Below, piece after piece: positions 48,075 to 62,283 of a stretch of 64,000 bases of DNA. Source of the stretch: Pandoraea sp. PE-S2T-3. GTDB taxonomy: Bacteria; Pseudomonadota; Gammaproteobacteria; Burkholderiales; Burkholderiaceae. The stretch covers positions 1-64,000 of the forward strand of contig NZ_NGUQ01000005.1 of assembly GCF_002179965.1 (NCBI RefSeq), read 5' to 3'. The notes under the pieces are model-generated. The model was not told the origin of the DNA, made no database searches, and saw only the letters and a program-made list of their open reading frames with translations. Positions within the stretch are counted from its first letter, which is position 1; each line of letters starts with the position of its first letter. The translations under genes and the position numbers were made by a program.

Positions 48075-49385
48075 TCACGCATTCGCCGTGCGCCCCACAT
48101 CGACACGCTGCGCCGGTGCCGGGGTCGCCGTGCCGGTGATATGCGGCTTGACCACGGTCCACAGAATCACCGCACCGATCAGGTCGCCCAGACCCAGTGC
48201 CACGAAGAACGGCGCATAACCGACGGCGGTCACGAACGCGCCGATCACCAGCGTGAACAACAGGTTGCCAATACCGGCCGAGAGACCCGCCAGCCCGGTG
48301 ACCGTCGCCACCTCGTTACGCGGAAACAGGTCCGCCGACATGGAGATCACGCTGATCGAAAGCGTCTGATGCGCAAAGCCGCCGAGGCACAGCAGGAAGA
48401 TTGCCATCATCGGGTCTTTGACGAAGCCCACGCCGCACATCGCCGTCATGACGAACGCACCGATGGTGAACACCACGCGCTTGCCGTTGAAGATGGTGAT
48501 CTTGAAATGCTTGTTGAGCCACACGGAAATGGTGCCACCCATCAGACAGCCGATGTCGGCCGCCACGAACGGCAGCCATGCCGTCGCTGCAATGGTCTTT
48601 AAATCGAAGCCACGCGCCTGACTCAGGTACAACGGCATCCAGAACACGATGGTGCCCCACACCGGGTCGGCGAAGAAACGCGGCAGGGCGATGCCCCAGA
48701 AATTACGCTGACGCAGAATCGAGCGCAGGTTCGGCTTGCGCGCATCGGCCGCCGCATCGACGACGTTGCCTTCGTTGATGTAGTCGGATTCGGCCTGCGT
48801 GAGCGCCGGGTGGTCCGTCGGATGACGATAGAACGCGAACCACAGCGCCCCCCACACCAACCCCAGCGCACCGGCGATGACGAACGCGGTTTCCCAGTTG
48901 TAGCGCAGGATCGACCAGGCGATCAGCGGCGGCGCAAGAATGGCGCCGATAGATGTGCCGATGTTGAAGATGCCCGCCGCGAACGCGCGCTCTTTCGACG
49001 GAAACCAGAAGGCTGCGGCACGCATGCCGGCCGGAATAAACGACGCTTCGGCCAGCCCCAGCAAACCGCGCAGGACGAACAGACCGACCCAGCCGTCTGC
49101 CAGACCGTGCAGCATGCACACGATCGACCACATCACGCCGCACAGCAGGAAGCCCAGACGCAGGCCGATGCGGTCCATCAGGTAGCCCGTCAACGGGGCA
49201 CCGATCGGGTACAACACGAGGAATGCCCCCGTGATCCAGCCGTACTGCTGGGTGCTGATGTGGAGATCCTTCATCACCGTGGGGGCGGCAACGGCAAGTG
49301 AGCTGCGCGCAAGGTAGTTCATGACCGTGCCGAGTGTCAGCAGTCCGATCATCCACCAGCGCAGGCCTTTGATCTTCAGTGCCAT
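48075..49385 (-). CDS. MFS transporter of the hexuronate/aldarate (ACS) type
   Basis: This 436-residue protein has 12 predicted membrane helices. LRWWMIGLLTLGTVMNYLAR, LTGYLMDRIGLRLGF and LLGLAEASFIPAGMRAAAFW match the anion:cation symporter branch (ExuT, GudP, GarP). Together with the uronate dehydrogenase and the lactonase encoded next, the likely substrate is glucuronate or galacturonate. It is the first gene of that operon. Confidence 0.9.
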   Translation of the reverse strand: MALKIKGLRWWMIGLLTLGTVMNYLARSSLAVAAPTVMKDLHISTQQYGWITGAFLVLYPIGAPLTGYLMDRIGLRLGFLLCGVMWSIVCMLHGLADGWVGLFVLRGLLGLAEASFIPAGMRAAAFWFPSKERAFAAGIFNIGTSIGAILAPPLIAWSILRYNWETAFVIAGALGLVWGALWFAFYRHPTDHPALTQAESDYINEGNVVDAAADARKPNLRSILRQRNFWGIALPRFFADPVWGTIVFWMPLYLSQARGFDLKTIAATAWLPFVAADIGCLMGGTISVWLNKHFKITIFNGKRVVFTIGAFVMTAMCGVGFVKDPMMAIFLLCLGGFAHQTLSISVISMSADLFPRNEVATVTGLAGLSAGIGNLLFTLVIGAFVTAVGYAPFFVALGLGDLIGAVILWTVVKPHITGTATPAPAQRVDVGRTANA

Positions 49386-49445
49386 GATGGTTGTCTCTCT
49401 GTTGTGGATTTTTTTGTTGCGAGTGCATGGCTCGCATGGAGAGGC

Positions 49446-49474
49446 ATCCTACGTGAGACGATGTACGATGACAA
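49446..49474 (-). promoter_or_regulatory. Candidate promoter of the uronate operon
   Basis: On the minus strand TTGTCA (49469-49474) and TAGGAT (49446-49451) are 17 bases apart, about 60 bases before the MFS start. It lies in the 443-base gap 49386-49828, which has no gene but also holds a dyad and the gltD terminator. Confidence 0.5.
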
Positions 49475-49602
49475 TGCCTGTTTATGGCGTTTACGGATAA
49501 TCCCTAGTGTTTTGATTCGCCCCGGCACGGCGCGTCATACGCCTTATATACATTGATGTTTGCACATGTTGGGAAGGATTTCCCACATGTCGGCGCATTG
49601 AA

Positions 49603-49627
49603 AAGATGTCTTGTTGTATGACATCTT
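49603..49627. promoter_or_regulatory. Inverted repeat upstream of the uronate operon, candidate operator
   Basis: AAGATGTC and GACATCTT form a perfect 8 bp dyad with a 9-base spacer. A second, imperfect dyad with ACATGT arms lies at about 49564-49590. GntR-type regulators control hexuronate genes in relatives, so these may be regulator sites; no regulator gene is nearby. Confidence 0.4.
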
Positions 49628-49703
49628 ATATTTAGCGATTTACTGAATTTCCAGCTGAGCGAGCGTTGCACCCGACAGCGCCTGCGCAAGACGAACAGGC
49701 AAG

Positions 49704-49740
49704 AAAAAACCGCCCGAACGTTGCCGTTCGGACGGTTTCT
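49704..49740 (-). terminator. Rho-independent terminator of gltBD
   Basis: AAACCGCCCGAACG and CGTTCGGACGGTTT form a stem with a TTGC loop and one mismatch, followed on the minus strand by a T-run. It lies 89 bases after the gltD stop. Confidence 0.85.
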
Positions 49741-49828
49741 CCACAGCGACGCGACTGCCTACGGCCGCGCCCCCTCCTCTCAAACTCAACAACCACCCCG
49801 TATTTGTGGTTTTGGCAGGCAAACTTGC

Positions 49829-51295
49829 TTAGCGCGGCAGTTCCGAATGGCCCATCAGGAACTCGTCGACCGCACGTGCGCACTGACGGCCTTCGCGAAT
49901 CGCCCACACCACCAGCGACTGACCGCGACGCACGTCACCGGCTGCAAACACCTTCGGCAGATTCGTCGTGTAGGCGCGCTCGCCTTCGGTCGAGGCACGC
50001 ACGTTGCCGCGCGCATCCTTGTCCACGCCGAACGCGTCGAGCACGGTCTGGAGCGGCGAGACGAAGCCCATGGCGAGCAGCACCAGATCGGCCTTCAACT
50101 CGAATTCCGAGCCAGCCACTTCCTGCATCTTGCCGTCCTTCCATTCGAGGCGCACGGCGATCAGCTTTTCCACCTTGCCGTTCTTGCCTTCGAAGCGCTT
50201 CGTCGCGACCGACCAGTCACGCTCGCAACCTTCGTCATGACTCGACGACGTGCGCAGCTTGGTCGGCCAGTACGGCCACACCATCGGCTTGTTTTCCTGC
50301 TCCGGCGGCTGCGGCAGCAACTCGAACTGCATCACGTGCTTGGCACCGTGACGGTTCGACGTGCCCACGCAATCCGAACCCGTATCGCCGCCGCCGATCA
50401 CGATCACGCTCTTGCCGGTTGCCAGCATCTGGTTCGCCAGCTTGTCGCCCGCATTGACCTTGTTCTGCTGCGGCAGGAATTCCATCGCGAAATGCACGCC
50501 TTCGAGCTCACGCCCCGGCACCGGCAGATCGCGCGGCTGTTCCGCACCACCCGCGATGACCACGGCGTCGAACTGCGCTTGCAGTTGTTCCGGCGAAATC
50601 GTCTCTTTCGAGAAGTTGTTGATGGTGGCATCCGGCGCCTCTTTGCCGATGTACACACCGGTGCGGAAGGTCACGCCCTCGGCTTCCATCTGACGCATGC
50701 GGCGATCGATCAGCCACTTCTCGAGCTTGAAGTCGGGAATGCCGTAACGCAGCAGGCCGCCCACGCGATCGTTCTTTTCGAACACGGTCACGTCGTGACC
50801 GGCGCGTGCCAGTTGTTGCGCCACTGCCAGACCCGCCGGGCCCGAGCCGACCACCGCAACCGTCTTGCCAGTCTTGTGCTTGGCGGGCTGCGGCTCAACC
50901 CAGCCTTCGCTCCACGCCTTGTCGATGATTGCGTGTTCGATCGACTTGATGCCCACGGCGTCGCTGTTGATGTTCAGCGTGCACGCGGCTTCACACGGTG
51001 CCGGGCAGATGCGGCCCGTGAACTCCGGGAAGTTGTTCGTCGAGTGCAACACCGCAATCGCCGACTTCCAGTCCTGGCGATACACCAGATCGTTGAAGTC
51101 GGGAATGATGTTGTTGACCGGGCAACCGTTGTTACAGAACGGGATGCCGCAATCCATGCAGCGCGCGCCCTGTACTTTTGCCTGATCGTCGGAGAGCGCG
51201 AGCACGAACTCCTTGTAATGCTTGACCCGTGCCAGCGGTGCTTCGTACGACTCGCTCTGGCGCTCGAATTCGAGAAAACCTGTGACCTTGCCCAT
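49829..51295 (-). CDS. gltD: Glutamate synthase small subunit GltD
   Basis: This 488-residue flavoprotein passes electrons from NADPH to the large subunit. The N-terminal ferredoxin-like part has [17 protein letters not shown] (4Fe-4S ligands), then CPAPCEAAC. The FAD site is [21 protein letters not shown] and the NADPH site is [13 protein letters not shown]. It follows gltB after 96 bases, with a terminator behind it. Confidence 0.97.
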   Translation of the reverse strand: MGKVTGFLEFERQSESYEAPLARVKHYKEFVLALSDDQAKVQGARCMDCGIPFCNNGCPVNNIIPDFNDLVYRQDWKSAIAVLHSTNNFPEFTGRICPAPCEAACTLNINSDAVGIKSIEHAIIDKAWSEGWVEPQPAKHKTGKTVAVVGSGPAGLAVAQQLARAGHDVTVFEKNDRVGGLLRYGIPDFKLEKWLIDRRMRQMEAEGVTFRTGVYIGKEAPDATINNFSKETISPEQLQAQFDAVVIAGGAEQPRDLPVPGRELEGVHFAMEFLPQQNKVNAGDKLANQMLATGKSVIVIGGGDTGSDCVGTSNRHGAKHVMQFELLPQPPEQENKPMVWPYWPTKLRTSSSHDEGCERDWSVATKRFEGKNGKVEKLIAVRLEWKDGKMQEVAGSEFELKADLVLLAMGFVSPLQTVLDAFGVDKDARGNVRASTEGERAYTTNLPKVFAAGDVRRGQSLVVWAIREGRQCARAVDEFLMGHSELPR

Positions 51296-51391
51296 GTTTC
51301 TTCAGTCGGAAAGTTTTGTGGTTACCGTGCCTCACCCGCGCGCGGCACGCCGACAGGGCCCTCACCCTGTGACGTGACCGCGCATTCGGTA

Positions 51392-56125
<4,734 letters not shown>

Positions 56126-56310
56126 GAGTTACACCGTCTCTTGGCGAGGCCGCCGCGCGCATGTTCGTCACGGTCGGCCGGGTTAAGTGGGGGTTGGCCG
56201 GGCAGGCCAGACTGCGGTGTCGCACGCGTCGAAGATCATTCTCGAGTGTCGCCACAGGTACCGACTCAGTGCGCACGGTTTTGCGCATCGCACCAATCGG
56301 CCGAAGTTGG

Positions 56311-56339
56311 AATATACGCTATGAAATTCACAATGACAA
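56311..56339 (-). promoter_or_regulatory. Candidate sigma-70 promoter of gltBD
   Basis: On the minus strand TTGTCA (56334-56339) and TATATT (56311-56316) are exactly 17 bases apart. It lies about 190 bases before the gltB start, in the 390-base gap 56126-56515. The repeats of the REP-type transposase stop just upstream of it. Confidence 0.6.
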
Positions 56340-56345
56340 AATATT

Positions 56346-56412
56346 TTAATGGGGTCAGATTCTAATTAGAGACCGCACCAAAAGAAGGCTTATTTTTATT
56401 GGGGTCAGATTA
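56346..56412. repeat. Two copies of a GGGGTCAGATT repeat beside the REP-type transposase
   Basis: TTAATGGGGTCAGATT (56346-56361) and TTATTGGGGTCAGATT (56397-56412) differ at one position and are 51 bases apart. Similar GGGGTCAGA sequences flank REP-associated transposases in many betaproteobacteria. They mark the downstream edge of the transposase unit. Confidence 0.6.
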
Positions 56413-56515
56413 TTTTCGGCAATTTGACCGCCGCCATTAATTTGTTGAATTTCAAGCAGTTGGGGGAGATTGGCGAACCCGGACGGGTTCGCCGATGGGG
56501 AGATTCAGCAGGGGA

Positions 56516-57217
56516 TTAGAGCAGGTCGCTGGCCGACTTACGTGGACGACCACGGGTAAGTGGACTCACTCGGCGATTCGCCGCCAGCGACATTCGCGCC
56601 AGATATTCGGGGCCGCCAAGCAGCCATCCTTTCTGCGTTGCTGTACGCAGCGCGTCAACCTCATAGGGTGGCAGCGGAACCGAGAACCCCTCCGCGTAGG
56701 TGCGTTGACGCTCGAACGGCGTATTGCCAAGTGACCAATACAGCGCGTGATCGGTCACGAGGCTATCGACTGTCAGGCCCACGTGATGGTTGTAGCTCGA
56801 CCACACATAGTTGCCCGGGGCGTCGGCCAGCCCGGCACGCACCGGGTTGAGTTCGACATAACGGCTCGCGAGCAGCAGATAGTGCTCGGCCTCGATGACC
56901 GTCGCCCGGTAGCGCCCTTCCCACAAGGTGCCGGTGCGCTGGTGCCGCCGGTTGAAGTACAGCACGTAATAGCGCCCGACCGCCTGAAGCGTGGCGGGCA
57001 GGCTGCGCTCGTCGGCGGGCGTCGCGACCAGGTGGAGGTGGTTCGGCATCATGCACCACGCGTGAATCGCCAGCCCGTGCGCTCGCGCGGCCTCGCGCAG
57101 ACGGTCATGGAATACACGCCGATCCTCGTCGTCCACGAAGATGGCTTGCCGGTTGTTGCCGCGCAGAATCACATGCTGCGGCTGACGGGGAATAAAGAGT
57201 CGCGGTAATCGGGCCAT
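56516..57217 (-). CDS. REP-associated tyrosine transposase (RAYT, IS200-like)
   Basis: This 233-residue Y1-type transposase has the His-x-His metal motif in WCMMPNHLHLVATP and the likely catalytic tyrosine in LLASRYVELNPVRAG. The N-terminus RLPRLFIPRQPQHVILRGNN is typical of RAYTs. A basic C-terminal tail (RGRPRKSASDLL) follows. RAYTs are usually single-copy domesticated genes linked to short palindromic repeats rather than active insertion sequences. GGGGTCAGATT repeats lie just downstream. Confidence 0.9.
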   Translation of the reverse strand: MARLPRLFIPRQPQHVILRGNNRQAIFVDDEDRRVFHDRLREAARAHGLAIHAWCMMPNHLHLVATPADERSLPATLQAVGRYYVLYFNRRHQRTGTLWEGRYRATVIEAEHYLLLASRYVELNPVRAGLADAPGNYVWSSYNHHVGLTVDSLVTDHALYWSLGNTPFERQRTYAEGFSVPLPPYEVDALRTATQKGWLLGGPEYLARMSLAANRRVSPLTRGRPRKSASDLL

Positions 57218-57415
57218 GCGAATTCAAATGTAAAGCTTTAAAGCTCGATATCACGATTCGCGAGGCAGTTTCAACAGCAAAAACCTCTTTAAATACTGAT
57301 ATCTAGCCAATTCCCTTTGATTCGTACAAAAACTCTAGATTCGACGATTGCGCCCAGAGTCCACCAGCGCATAATGCATCGAAAAATAAATAAATAATCT
57401 TGGGAGGATAGACAA

Positions 57416-58264
57416 ATGACAACTCGGACCTACCGGTCCGCAGCGTGCTTTTGCGCGCTCGGTATCGGCATATCACTGGCGTCCACCAGCGCCACTGCAC
57501 AACAAGCCGGCGACAACGTCGTCAACCTCGGGTGGTTTCACATCGCGCCGCAAGACTCGAGCAAGCCGATGACCACCAGCACCAATCAGGACGGTCTCAC
57601 CCCAGCGCTCGTGCCGGCGAACTTTACCTCACCGGGCTCCGGCGCGAAGGTCAGTAATGCCGACACGCTCGGGCTCGTCATCACCCACTTCATCACCGAC
57701 AACATCGCCTTGCAAACGGTGGCCGGCGTTCCTGCCAAATTCAAGCTCACCGGCCAGGGCGTGATTGCACCCCCGGGTCTCGCCGGCGCGCTCACGAGTA
57801 TCGACCTCGGCGCCGCGCAAAACAACCCGATCGTGCAAAGCGTTCGGCAATGGAGTCCCGCGCTGGTATTCCAGTATTACTTCGGCCAGGCGAATTCGGC
57901 CTGGCGTCCTTTTCTCGGCGTCGGTGTGAGCTACACGTTCTTTACAAACGTCAGTCTCAATCCGAATTTCGAATCAGCGCTGAATCAGAATTTCGGTAGC
58001 GTGCTCGCCTTTACTTCCGGACATAACGGTCCGACGACGGTAGAAGCGAAATCATCGGCATCGTGGCAACCGGTTGTGAATGCCGGTGTCTCTTATGCGT
58101 TCGACAAGCACTGGGTCGCAAGCGCATCGGTTTCCTACATTCCGCTCAAGACCACGGCCAACATCAAGATCAAGGCACAGGACGGTACGGTGCTTGCGTC
58201 CTCAGATGCCGAAATCAAGCTGAATCCGATTGTGACCTTCGTCTCGCTCGGCTACAAGTTCTAA
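57416..58264 (+). CDS. OmpW family outer-membrane protein (first copy)
   Basis: This 282-residue protein has a signal peptide ending near ATAQQ and an eight-stranded OmpW-type barrel. QAGDNVVNLGWFHIAPQDSS, ALVFQYYFGQANSAWRPFLGVGVSYTFF and the C-terminal LNPIVTFVSLGYKF with a final aromatic residue are typical. OmpW barrels pass small hydrophobic molecules. A GGGAGG site precedes the ATG. A second OmpW gene follows after 268 bases. Confidence 0.92.
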   Translation: MTTRTYRSAACFCALGIGISLASTSATAQQAGDNVVNLGWFHIAPQDSSKPMTTSTNQDGLTPALVPANFTSPGSGAKVSNADTLGLVITHFITDNIALQTVAGVPAKFKLTGQGVIAPPGLAGALTSIDLGAAQNNPIVQSVRQWSPALVFQYYFGQANSAWRPFLGVGVSYTFFTNVSLNPNFESALNQNFGSVLAFTSGHNGPTTVEAKSSASWQPVVNAGVSYAFDKHWVASASVSYIPLKTTANIKIKAQDGTVLASSDAEIKLNPIVTFVSLGYKF

Positions 58265-58322
58265 AGCCAGCCTGCGGGACGCTAATTGCGTTCGTAATAT
58301 CGGAGTCCGGAGGTTTTTTCTC

Positions 58323-58357
58323 AAAGCGTGCCTGACGTATAAAGGCACGCTTTTCTT
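58323..58357 (+). terminator. Rho-independent terminator of the first OmpW gene
   Basis: AAAGCGTGCCT and AGGCACGCTTT flank a short loop, followed by TCTTTC. It separates the two OmpW genes, so the second probably has its own promoter. Confidence 0.7.
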
Positions 58358-58532
58358 TCGTCCAGCGCTTTTTTCTAAGGGCATTCCATGAGTCGATGCG
58401 TGGAAACAACACCTTTAGAGCGACACCTCCAGTCTCATGCTACCCGCGACTTTCCACGCTCGGCATAATGGCCCTGAATTTCATTTACCGAAATTCTCGA
58501 CAATAAAGAATCTTGAGCAGGAGACGAATCAA

Positions 58533-59285
58533 ATGAAGTTGAAGCATTTGACCATTGCTGCCGTGGCCATGCTGACGGCGTCGGGGGCCGCTTTCGCACA
58601 GAAAGCCGGCGATAACGTTGTCAGCCTCGGCTGGTTCCACCTCTCGCCGCAAGTTTCCAGCGATCCGTTGAAAGTGACGGGATCGAGCGTGCCGGGACTG
58701 GCTGCCGGCCTTAACGCTGCGCTTGGGGGCAATACGGGCGCCCAGGTGTCTGATGCCGATACGCTCGGCATCACGTTCGCGCATTTCTTCACCGACAACA
58801 TCGCCGTCGAAGGCGTGTTCGGTGTTCCGCCGAAATTCCATCTGTACGGCCAAGGCCGCCTGCAACTGCCCGGCAACGGTGCACTGGCGTCGGCCAAGCA
58901 GTGGAGCCCGGCCCTGTTGCTGAAGTACTACTTCGGTCAGGCGGATGACAAGTGGCGTCCGTTCCTGGGGATTGGTGCCAGCTACTTCTGGTACTCGAAC
59001 ATCGAGCTCACGGATGGCTTCCAGGCACTGGCCAGCAACTCGCTCGCCCTCGGCCCGGGTGGCTCGACCACGGCAAAGCTGACCAACTCGTGGGCACCGG
59101 TGTTCAACGCGGGTATCAACTACAACATGGACCAGCATTGGACGCTGTCTTTCTCCGTGTCGTACATCCCGGTGAGCACGACGGCCAAGCTGACCACGAC
59201 GCGCGGTCCGATCACCACGACCAGCGAAGCCAAGGTCAAGCTGAATCCGGTGGTCACGTTCCTGTCGCTCGCCTATCGCTTCTAA
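58533..59285 (+). CDS. OmpW family outer-membrane protein (second copy)
   Basis: This 250-residue paralogue has a clean signal peptide (KHLTIAAVAMLTASGAAFA) and the same barrel: QKAGDNVVSLGWFHLSPQVS, ALLLKYYFGQADDKWRPFLGIGASYFWYS and LNPVVTFLSLAYRF. It is shorter than the first copy by a loop. ATG 58533 is preferred to upstream starts because the signal peptide then begins at once and GGAG precedes it. The tandem pair suggests local duplication. Confidence 0.93.
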   Translation: MKLKHLTIAAVAMLTASGAAFAQKAGDNVVSLGWFHLSPQVSSDPLKVTGSSVPGLAAGLNAALGGNTGAQVSDADTLGITFAHFFTDNIAVEGVFGVPPKFHLYGQGRLQLPGNGALASAKQWSPALLLKYYFGQADDKWRPFLGIGASYFWYSNIELTDGFQALASNSLALGPGGSTTAKLTNSWAPVFNAGINYNMDQHWTLSFSVSYIPVSTTAKLTTTRGPITTTSEAKVKLNPVVTFLSLAYRF

Positions 59286-59344
59286 GTCACTGCCAAATCA
59301 CGGCAGCGCGCTTCAAAGCGTCGCAATACGCTTCAGATGGATCA

Positions 59345-59370
59345 GAAAACGCCGCCTTGTGCGGCGTTTT
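59345..59370 (+). terminator. Rho-independent terminator of the second OmpW gene
   Basis: AAAACGCCGC and GCGGCGTTTT form a perfect stem with a short loop. It lies 60 bases after the stop codon. Confidence 0.8.
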
Positions 59371-59581
59371 CGCATTTCGTTACAAAATCCGCACTATCGC
59401 AATCGATCGACCGGCAAATATCTGCAACTTTCCCGTTTGGCCCGCTGTCTCTCATGGTGTACGCCCGCGAATGGCCACGCCATAATGGCCGCTCGCACCA
59501 GGTTTCCATCGGCATGGCGCCGGCAAGTCCCCCCGGACATGGCGCAGGCCGCATTTCAATACCACCATCAGGGAGTCAGAA

Positions 59582-59959
59582 ATGGGAATTGCCTCGAAAG
59601 CGGAATCAGCTCTGAATAACGGCCTCGACGATGCCCGCTATGCGGGACGCCGCACGGCACGTGCAGCACGTCTGGCAACCGGCGACGTTTCAGCACGCGT
59701 TCGCGACCTGCTCGACGATCTCGATCACGCCCTCTCCAACGCAAAATCGGCCTCCGATATCGAAGCGCTGCGCACCGAAATCGGTGACAAGCTTCGTGAA
59801 GCACGCAGTGACTTTGACGATAGGCGCGCCCATCTGCGCCGTCGCGCCAATGAGGTCTGGGAAGAAGCCGATGGCTATGTGCATGAACGCCCTTGGCAGA
59901 CGCTCGGGACCGTAGCCGCCGTGGCCTTGGTACTCGGGTTTATCGCCGGACGCAGTTAA
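59582..59959 (+). CDS. DUF883 (ElaB/YqjD-like) inner-membrane-anchored protein
   Basis: This 125-residue protein has a long charged helical part (DVSARVRDLLDDLDHALSNA, then LREARSDFDDRRAHLRRRA) and one C-terminal membrane helix (LGTVAAVALVLGFIAG) ending in Arg-Ser. The VHERPWQTLGTVAAVALVLG segment is the DUF883 signature. Family members tether ribosomes to the membrane in stationary phase in E. coli. It is preceded by a short GGGAG site. Confidence 0.9.
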   Translation: MGIASKAESALNNGLDDARYAGRRTARAARLATGDVSARVRDLLDDLDHALSNAKSASDIEALRTEIGDKLREARSDFDDRRAHLRRRANEVWEEADGYVHERPWQTLGTVAAVALVLGFIAGRS

Positions 59960-59972
59960 TCGCGGCGTAAAG

Positions 59973-59997
59973 GGCGGCCTCCCTCGCGGAGGCCGTC
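59973..59997. terminator. Hairpin between convergent DUF883 gene and dgt
   Basis: GGCCTCC and GGAGGCC form a perfect stem over a CTCGC loop between two converging genes. No T-run follows, so it is only a probable terminator. Confidence 0.45.
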
Positions 59998-60014
59998 ACC
60001 CACTCACCTATTCA

Positions 60015-61151
60015 CTAAAGCGTCGGCTCGATCGTAAAGAGCCTACGGTATTCCTTGATCGCGTAGCGGTCCGTCATCCCCGCGACGTAGTGCGCAATCC
60101 AGCGCGGTTGGTCCGCCTCATTCTCGGGGCGATAGTTCGGCGGCAACAATCGAGGGTCCGAGAGAAACGCGGCAAACAGCTCCTGCACGATGCGCTGGGC
60201 TTTGGCCGCCATGCGCATCACCAGATAGTGCCGGTAGAGGTTCTCGAACAGAAAGCGCTTCAACTGGCCCGCCTGTTCCCGCATCTCGTCACTGAACGCC
60301 ACCAGCGGCCCGACACCCCGTACGTCGTCCATCGAGGCCGGTGAGGCATCCGCCACGCGGCGGCGCGTCGTGGCGATCAGGTCGACGATCAGCGCGTTGA
60401 TGATGCGTCGTGTCGTCTCATGCACGAGCCTCCGCCCGGATATCTCCGGCCACTCGCGCTGCGCGTCCGCGCAATAGCGCTTCCAGAGCGGCACAGCGTC
60501 GAGCTGCTCCAGCGACAACAACCCTGAGCGCACACCATCGTCGATATCGTGATTGTTGTAAGCGATCTCATCGGCGAGATTCGCAATCTGCGCCTCAATG
60601 CCCGGCTGGCGCCCTTTGAGAAAACGCTCACCGAGCTCACCAAGCTCCCGCGCATTAGCGCGCGAGCAGTGCTTGAGAATGCCCTCGCGCGTCTCGAAGC
60701 ACAGGTTCAGGCCGTTGAATCCCCCGTAGTGCTCTTCGAGTTCATCGACAACGATCAGGCTTTGCAGGTTGTGCTCGAAGCCCCCGTAGTCGCGCATGCA
60801 GGCGTTAAGTGCGTCCTGTCCGGCGTGACCGAAGGGGGTATGACCGAGGTCGTGCGCCAGCGCAATGGCTTCGACCAGATCTTCGTTGACGCGTAGATTG
60901 CGGGCAATCGAGCGCCCGATCTGGGCCACTTCGAGGCTATGGGTGAGGCGGGTGCGGAACAGGTCGCCTTCGTGGTTCACGAAGACCTGCGTTTTGTATT
61001 CGAGCCGGCGAAACGCCGTTGAATGAATGATGCGGTCGCGGTCGCGTTGAAATTCACTGCGCGTCGCCGGGGCCGCCTCGGCAAACCGGCGCCCCCGCGA
61101 ATTCAGCGAACGGGCCGCGTATGGGGCCAGCGACGCTTCGTAATCGACCAT
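60015..61151 (-). CDS. dgt: Deoxyguanosinetriphosphate triphosphohydrolase-like protein
   Basis: This 378-residue HD-domain protein hydrolyses dNTPs to nucleoside and triphosphate. Metal-binding parts are [15 protein letters not shown] and [33 protein letters not shown] precedes them. The C-terminal half is helical. It lies 15 bases after aroB on the same strand, the usual aroK-aroB-dgt order in Burkholderiaceae, with gltB in the neighbourhood as is also usual. Confidence 0.95.
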   Translation of the reverse strand: MVDYEASLAPYAARSLNSRGRRFAEAAPATRSEFQRDRDRIIHSTAFRRLEYKTQVFVNHEGDLFRTRLTHSLEVAQIGRSIARNLRVNEDLVEAIALAHDLGHTPFGHAGQDALNACMRDYGGFEHNLQSLIVVDELEEHYGGFNGLNLCFETREGILKHCSRANARELGELGERFLKGRQPGIEAQIANLADEIAYNNHDIDDGVRSGLLSLEQLDAVPLWKRYCADAQREWPEISGRRLVHETTRRIINALIVDLIATTRRRVADASPASMDDVRGVGPLVAFSDEMREQAGQLKRFLFENLYRHYLVMRMAAKAQRIVQELFAAFLSDPRLLPPNYRPENEADQPRWIAHYVAGMTDRYAIKEYRRLFTIEPTL

Positions 61152-61166
61152 CGCCAGCCCTCCCGC

Positions 61167-62243
61167 TTACACGTTGGCGCGCAGCGTCGCGCGCAGTTCG
61201 GCATCGGGCACACGCGTCATGAACGCTTCGCCCAACCGGTTAAGTAGCACGAAGCGGATATCACCGCCCTCGGCTTTCTTGTCGACCCGCATCAGATCGA
61301 TGTAGCGATCTTCGCCGAGTGCTGGACCGGTCACCGGCAGCTTGGCCGCCGCGACGAGGGCCTTGATGCGCGGCACCAGGGCTTCGTCGATGTAACCGAG
61401 CCGCGCCGACAGATCGGCGCCCATCACCATGCCGCACCCGACCGCTTCGCCGTGCAGCCACTCGCCGTAGCCAAGACCCGCTTCGATGGCATGTCCGAAG
61501 GTATGTCCGAAGTTCAGCGTGGCGCGCAAGCCTTGTTCGCGTTCATCGCTGGCAACGACGGCGGCTTTGATCTCGCACGAGCGTTGCACCGCATACGACA
61601 GCGCCGCCGTATCGCGCGCATTCAACGCGTCGATATTGGCTTCGATCCAGTCGAAATACGCTTCGTCAGCGATCGCACCGTGCTTGATGACTTCCGCAAG
61701 CCCCGCCGCCAACTCACGTTCCGGCAGCGTCGACAACGTGTCGATGTCGGCCAGTACGGCGCTCGGCTGCCAGAAGGCACCGATCATGTTCTTGCCCAAC
61801 GGATGGTTGATGCCCGTCTTGCCGCCCACCGACGAGTCGACTTGCGCGAGCAGCGTCGTCGGCACCTGCACAAACGGGACACCGCGCATGTAGCACGCTG
61901 CGGCAAAGCCCGTCATATCGCCCACCACTCCGCCGCCCAGCGCGATCAGCGTCGCCTTGCGATCGGCTTGTGCGCCCAGCAGTTCGTCGAAAATGAGATT
62001 CAGCGTCTGCCAGTTCTTGTACTGCTCGCCATCCGGCAGCACCGCCGTGACGACGCGCTTGCCCAGTCGCTGGAGGGTCGCGGCGACTTTCTCCGCATAC
62101 AGCGGCGCGACGGTCGTGTTCGTCACGATGATCGCGTGCGTGCCGCGCACATGCGGCGCGAACAAAGCATCCTGCGAGAGCAGGTCGGTGCCGATGTGGA
62201 TAGGGTAGGCGCGCTCGCCAAGTTCGAGTTTGAGGGTAATCAT
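61167..62243 (-). CDS. aroB: 3-dehydroquinate synthase AroB
   Basis: This 358-residue NAD- and zinc-dependent enzyme makes dehydroquinate, the second step of the shikimate pathway. Family marks are [55 protein letters not shown], and the zinc ligand region [12 protein letters not shown]. It follows aroK after 40 bases and precedes dgt. Confidence 0.97.
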   Translation of the reverse strand: MITLKLELGERAYPIHIGTDLLSQDALFAPHVRGTHAIIVTNTTVAPLYAEKVAATLQRLGKRVVTAVLPDGEQYKNWQTLNLIFDELLGAQADRKATLIALGGGVVGDMTGFAAACYMRGVPFVQVPTTLLAQVDSSVGGKTGINHPLGKNMIGAFWQPSAVLADIDTLSTLPERELAAGLAEVIKHGAIADEAYFDWIEANIDALNARDTAALSYAVQRSCEIKAAVVASDEREQGLRATLNFGHTFGHAIEAGLGYGEWLHGEAVGCGMVMGADLSARLGYIDEALVPRIKALVAAAKLPVTGPALGEDRYIDLMRVDKKAEGGDIRFVLLNRLGEAFMTRVPDAELRATLRANV

Positions 62244-62283
62244 GCCGCTGACTGGCTAGTGCTAGTTATCGTGGTCGGCAACA

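Noticed and set aside
57303-57500. Minus-strand frame overlapping the start of the first OmpW gene
   Set aside because: No family and no ribosome site; it overlaps a clear signal-peptide gene.
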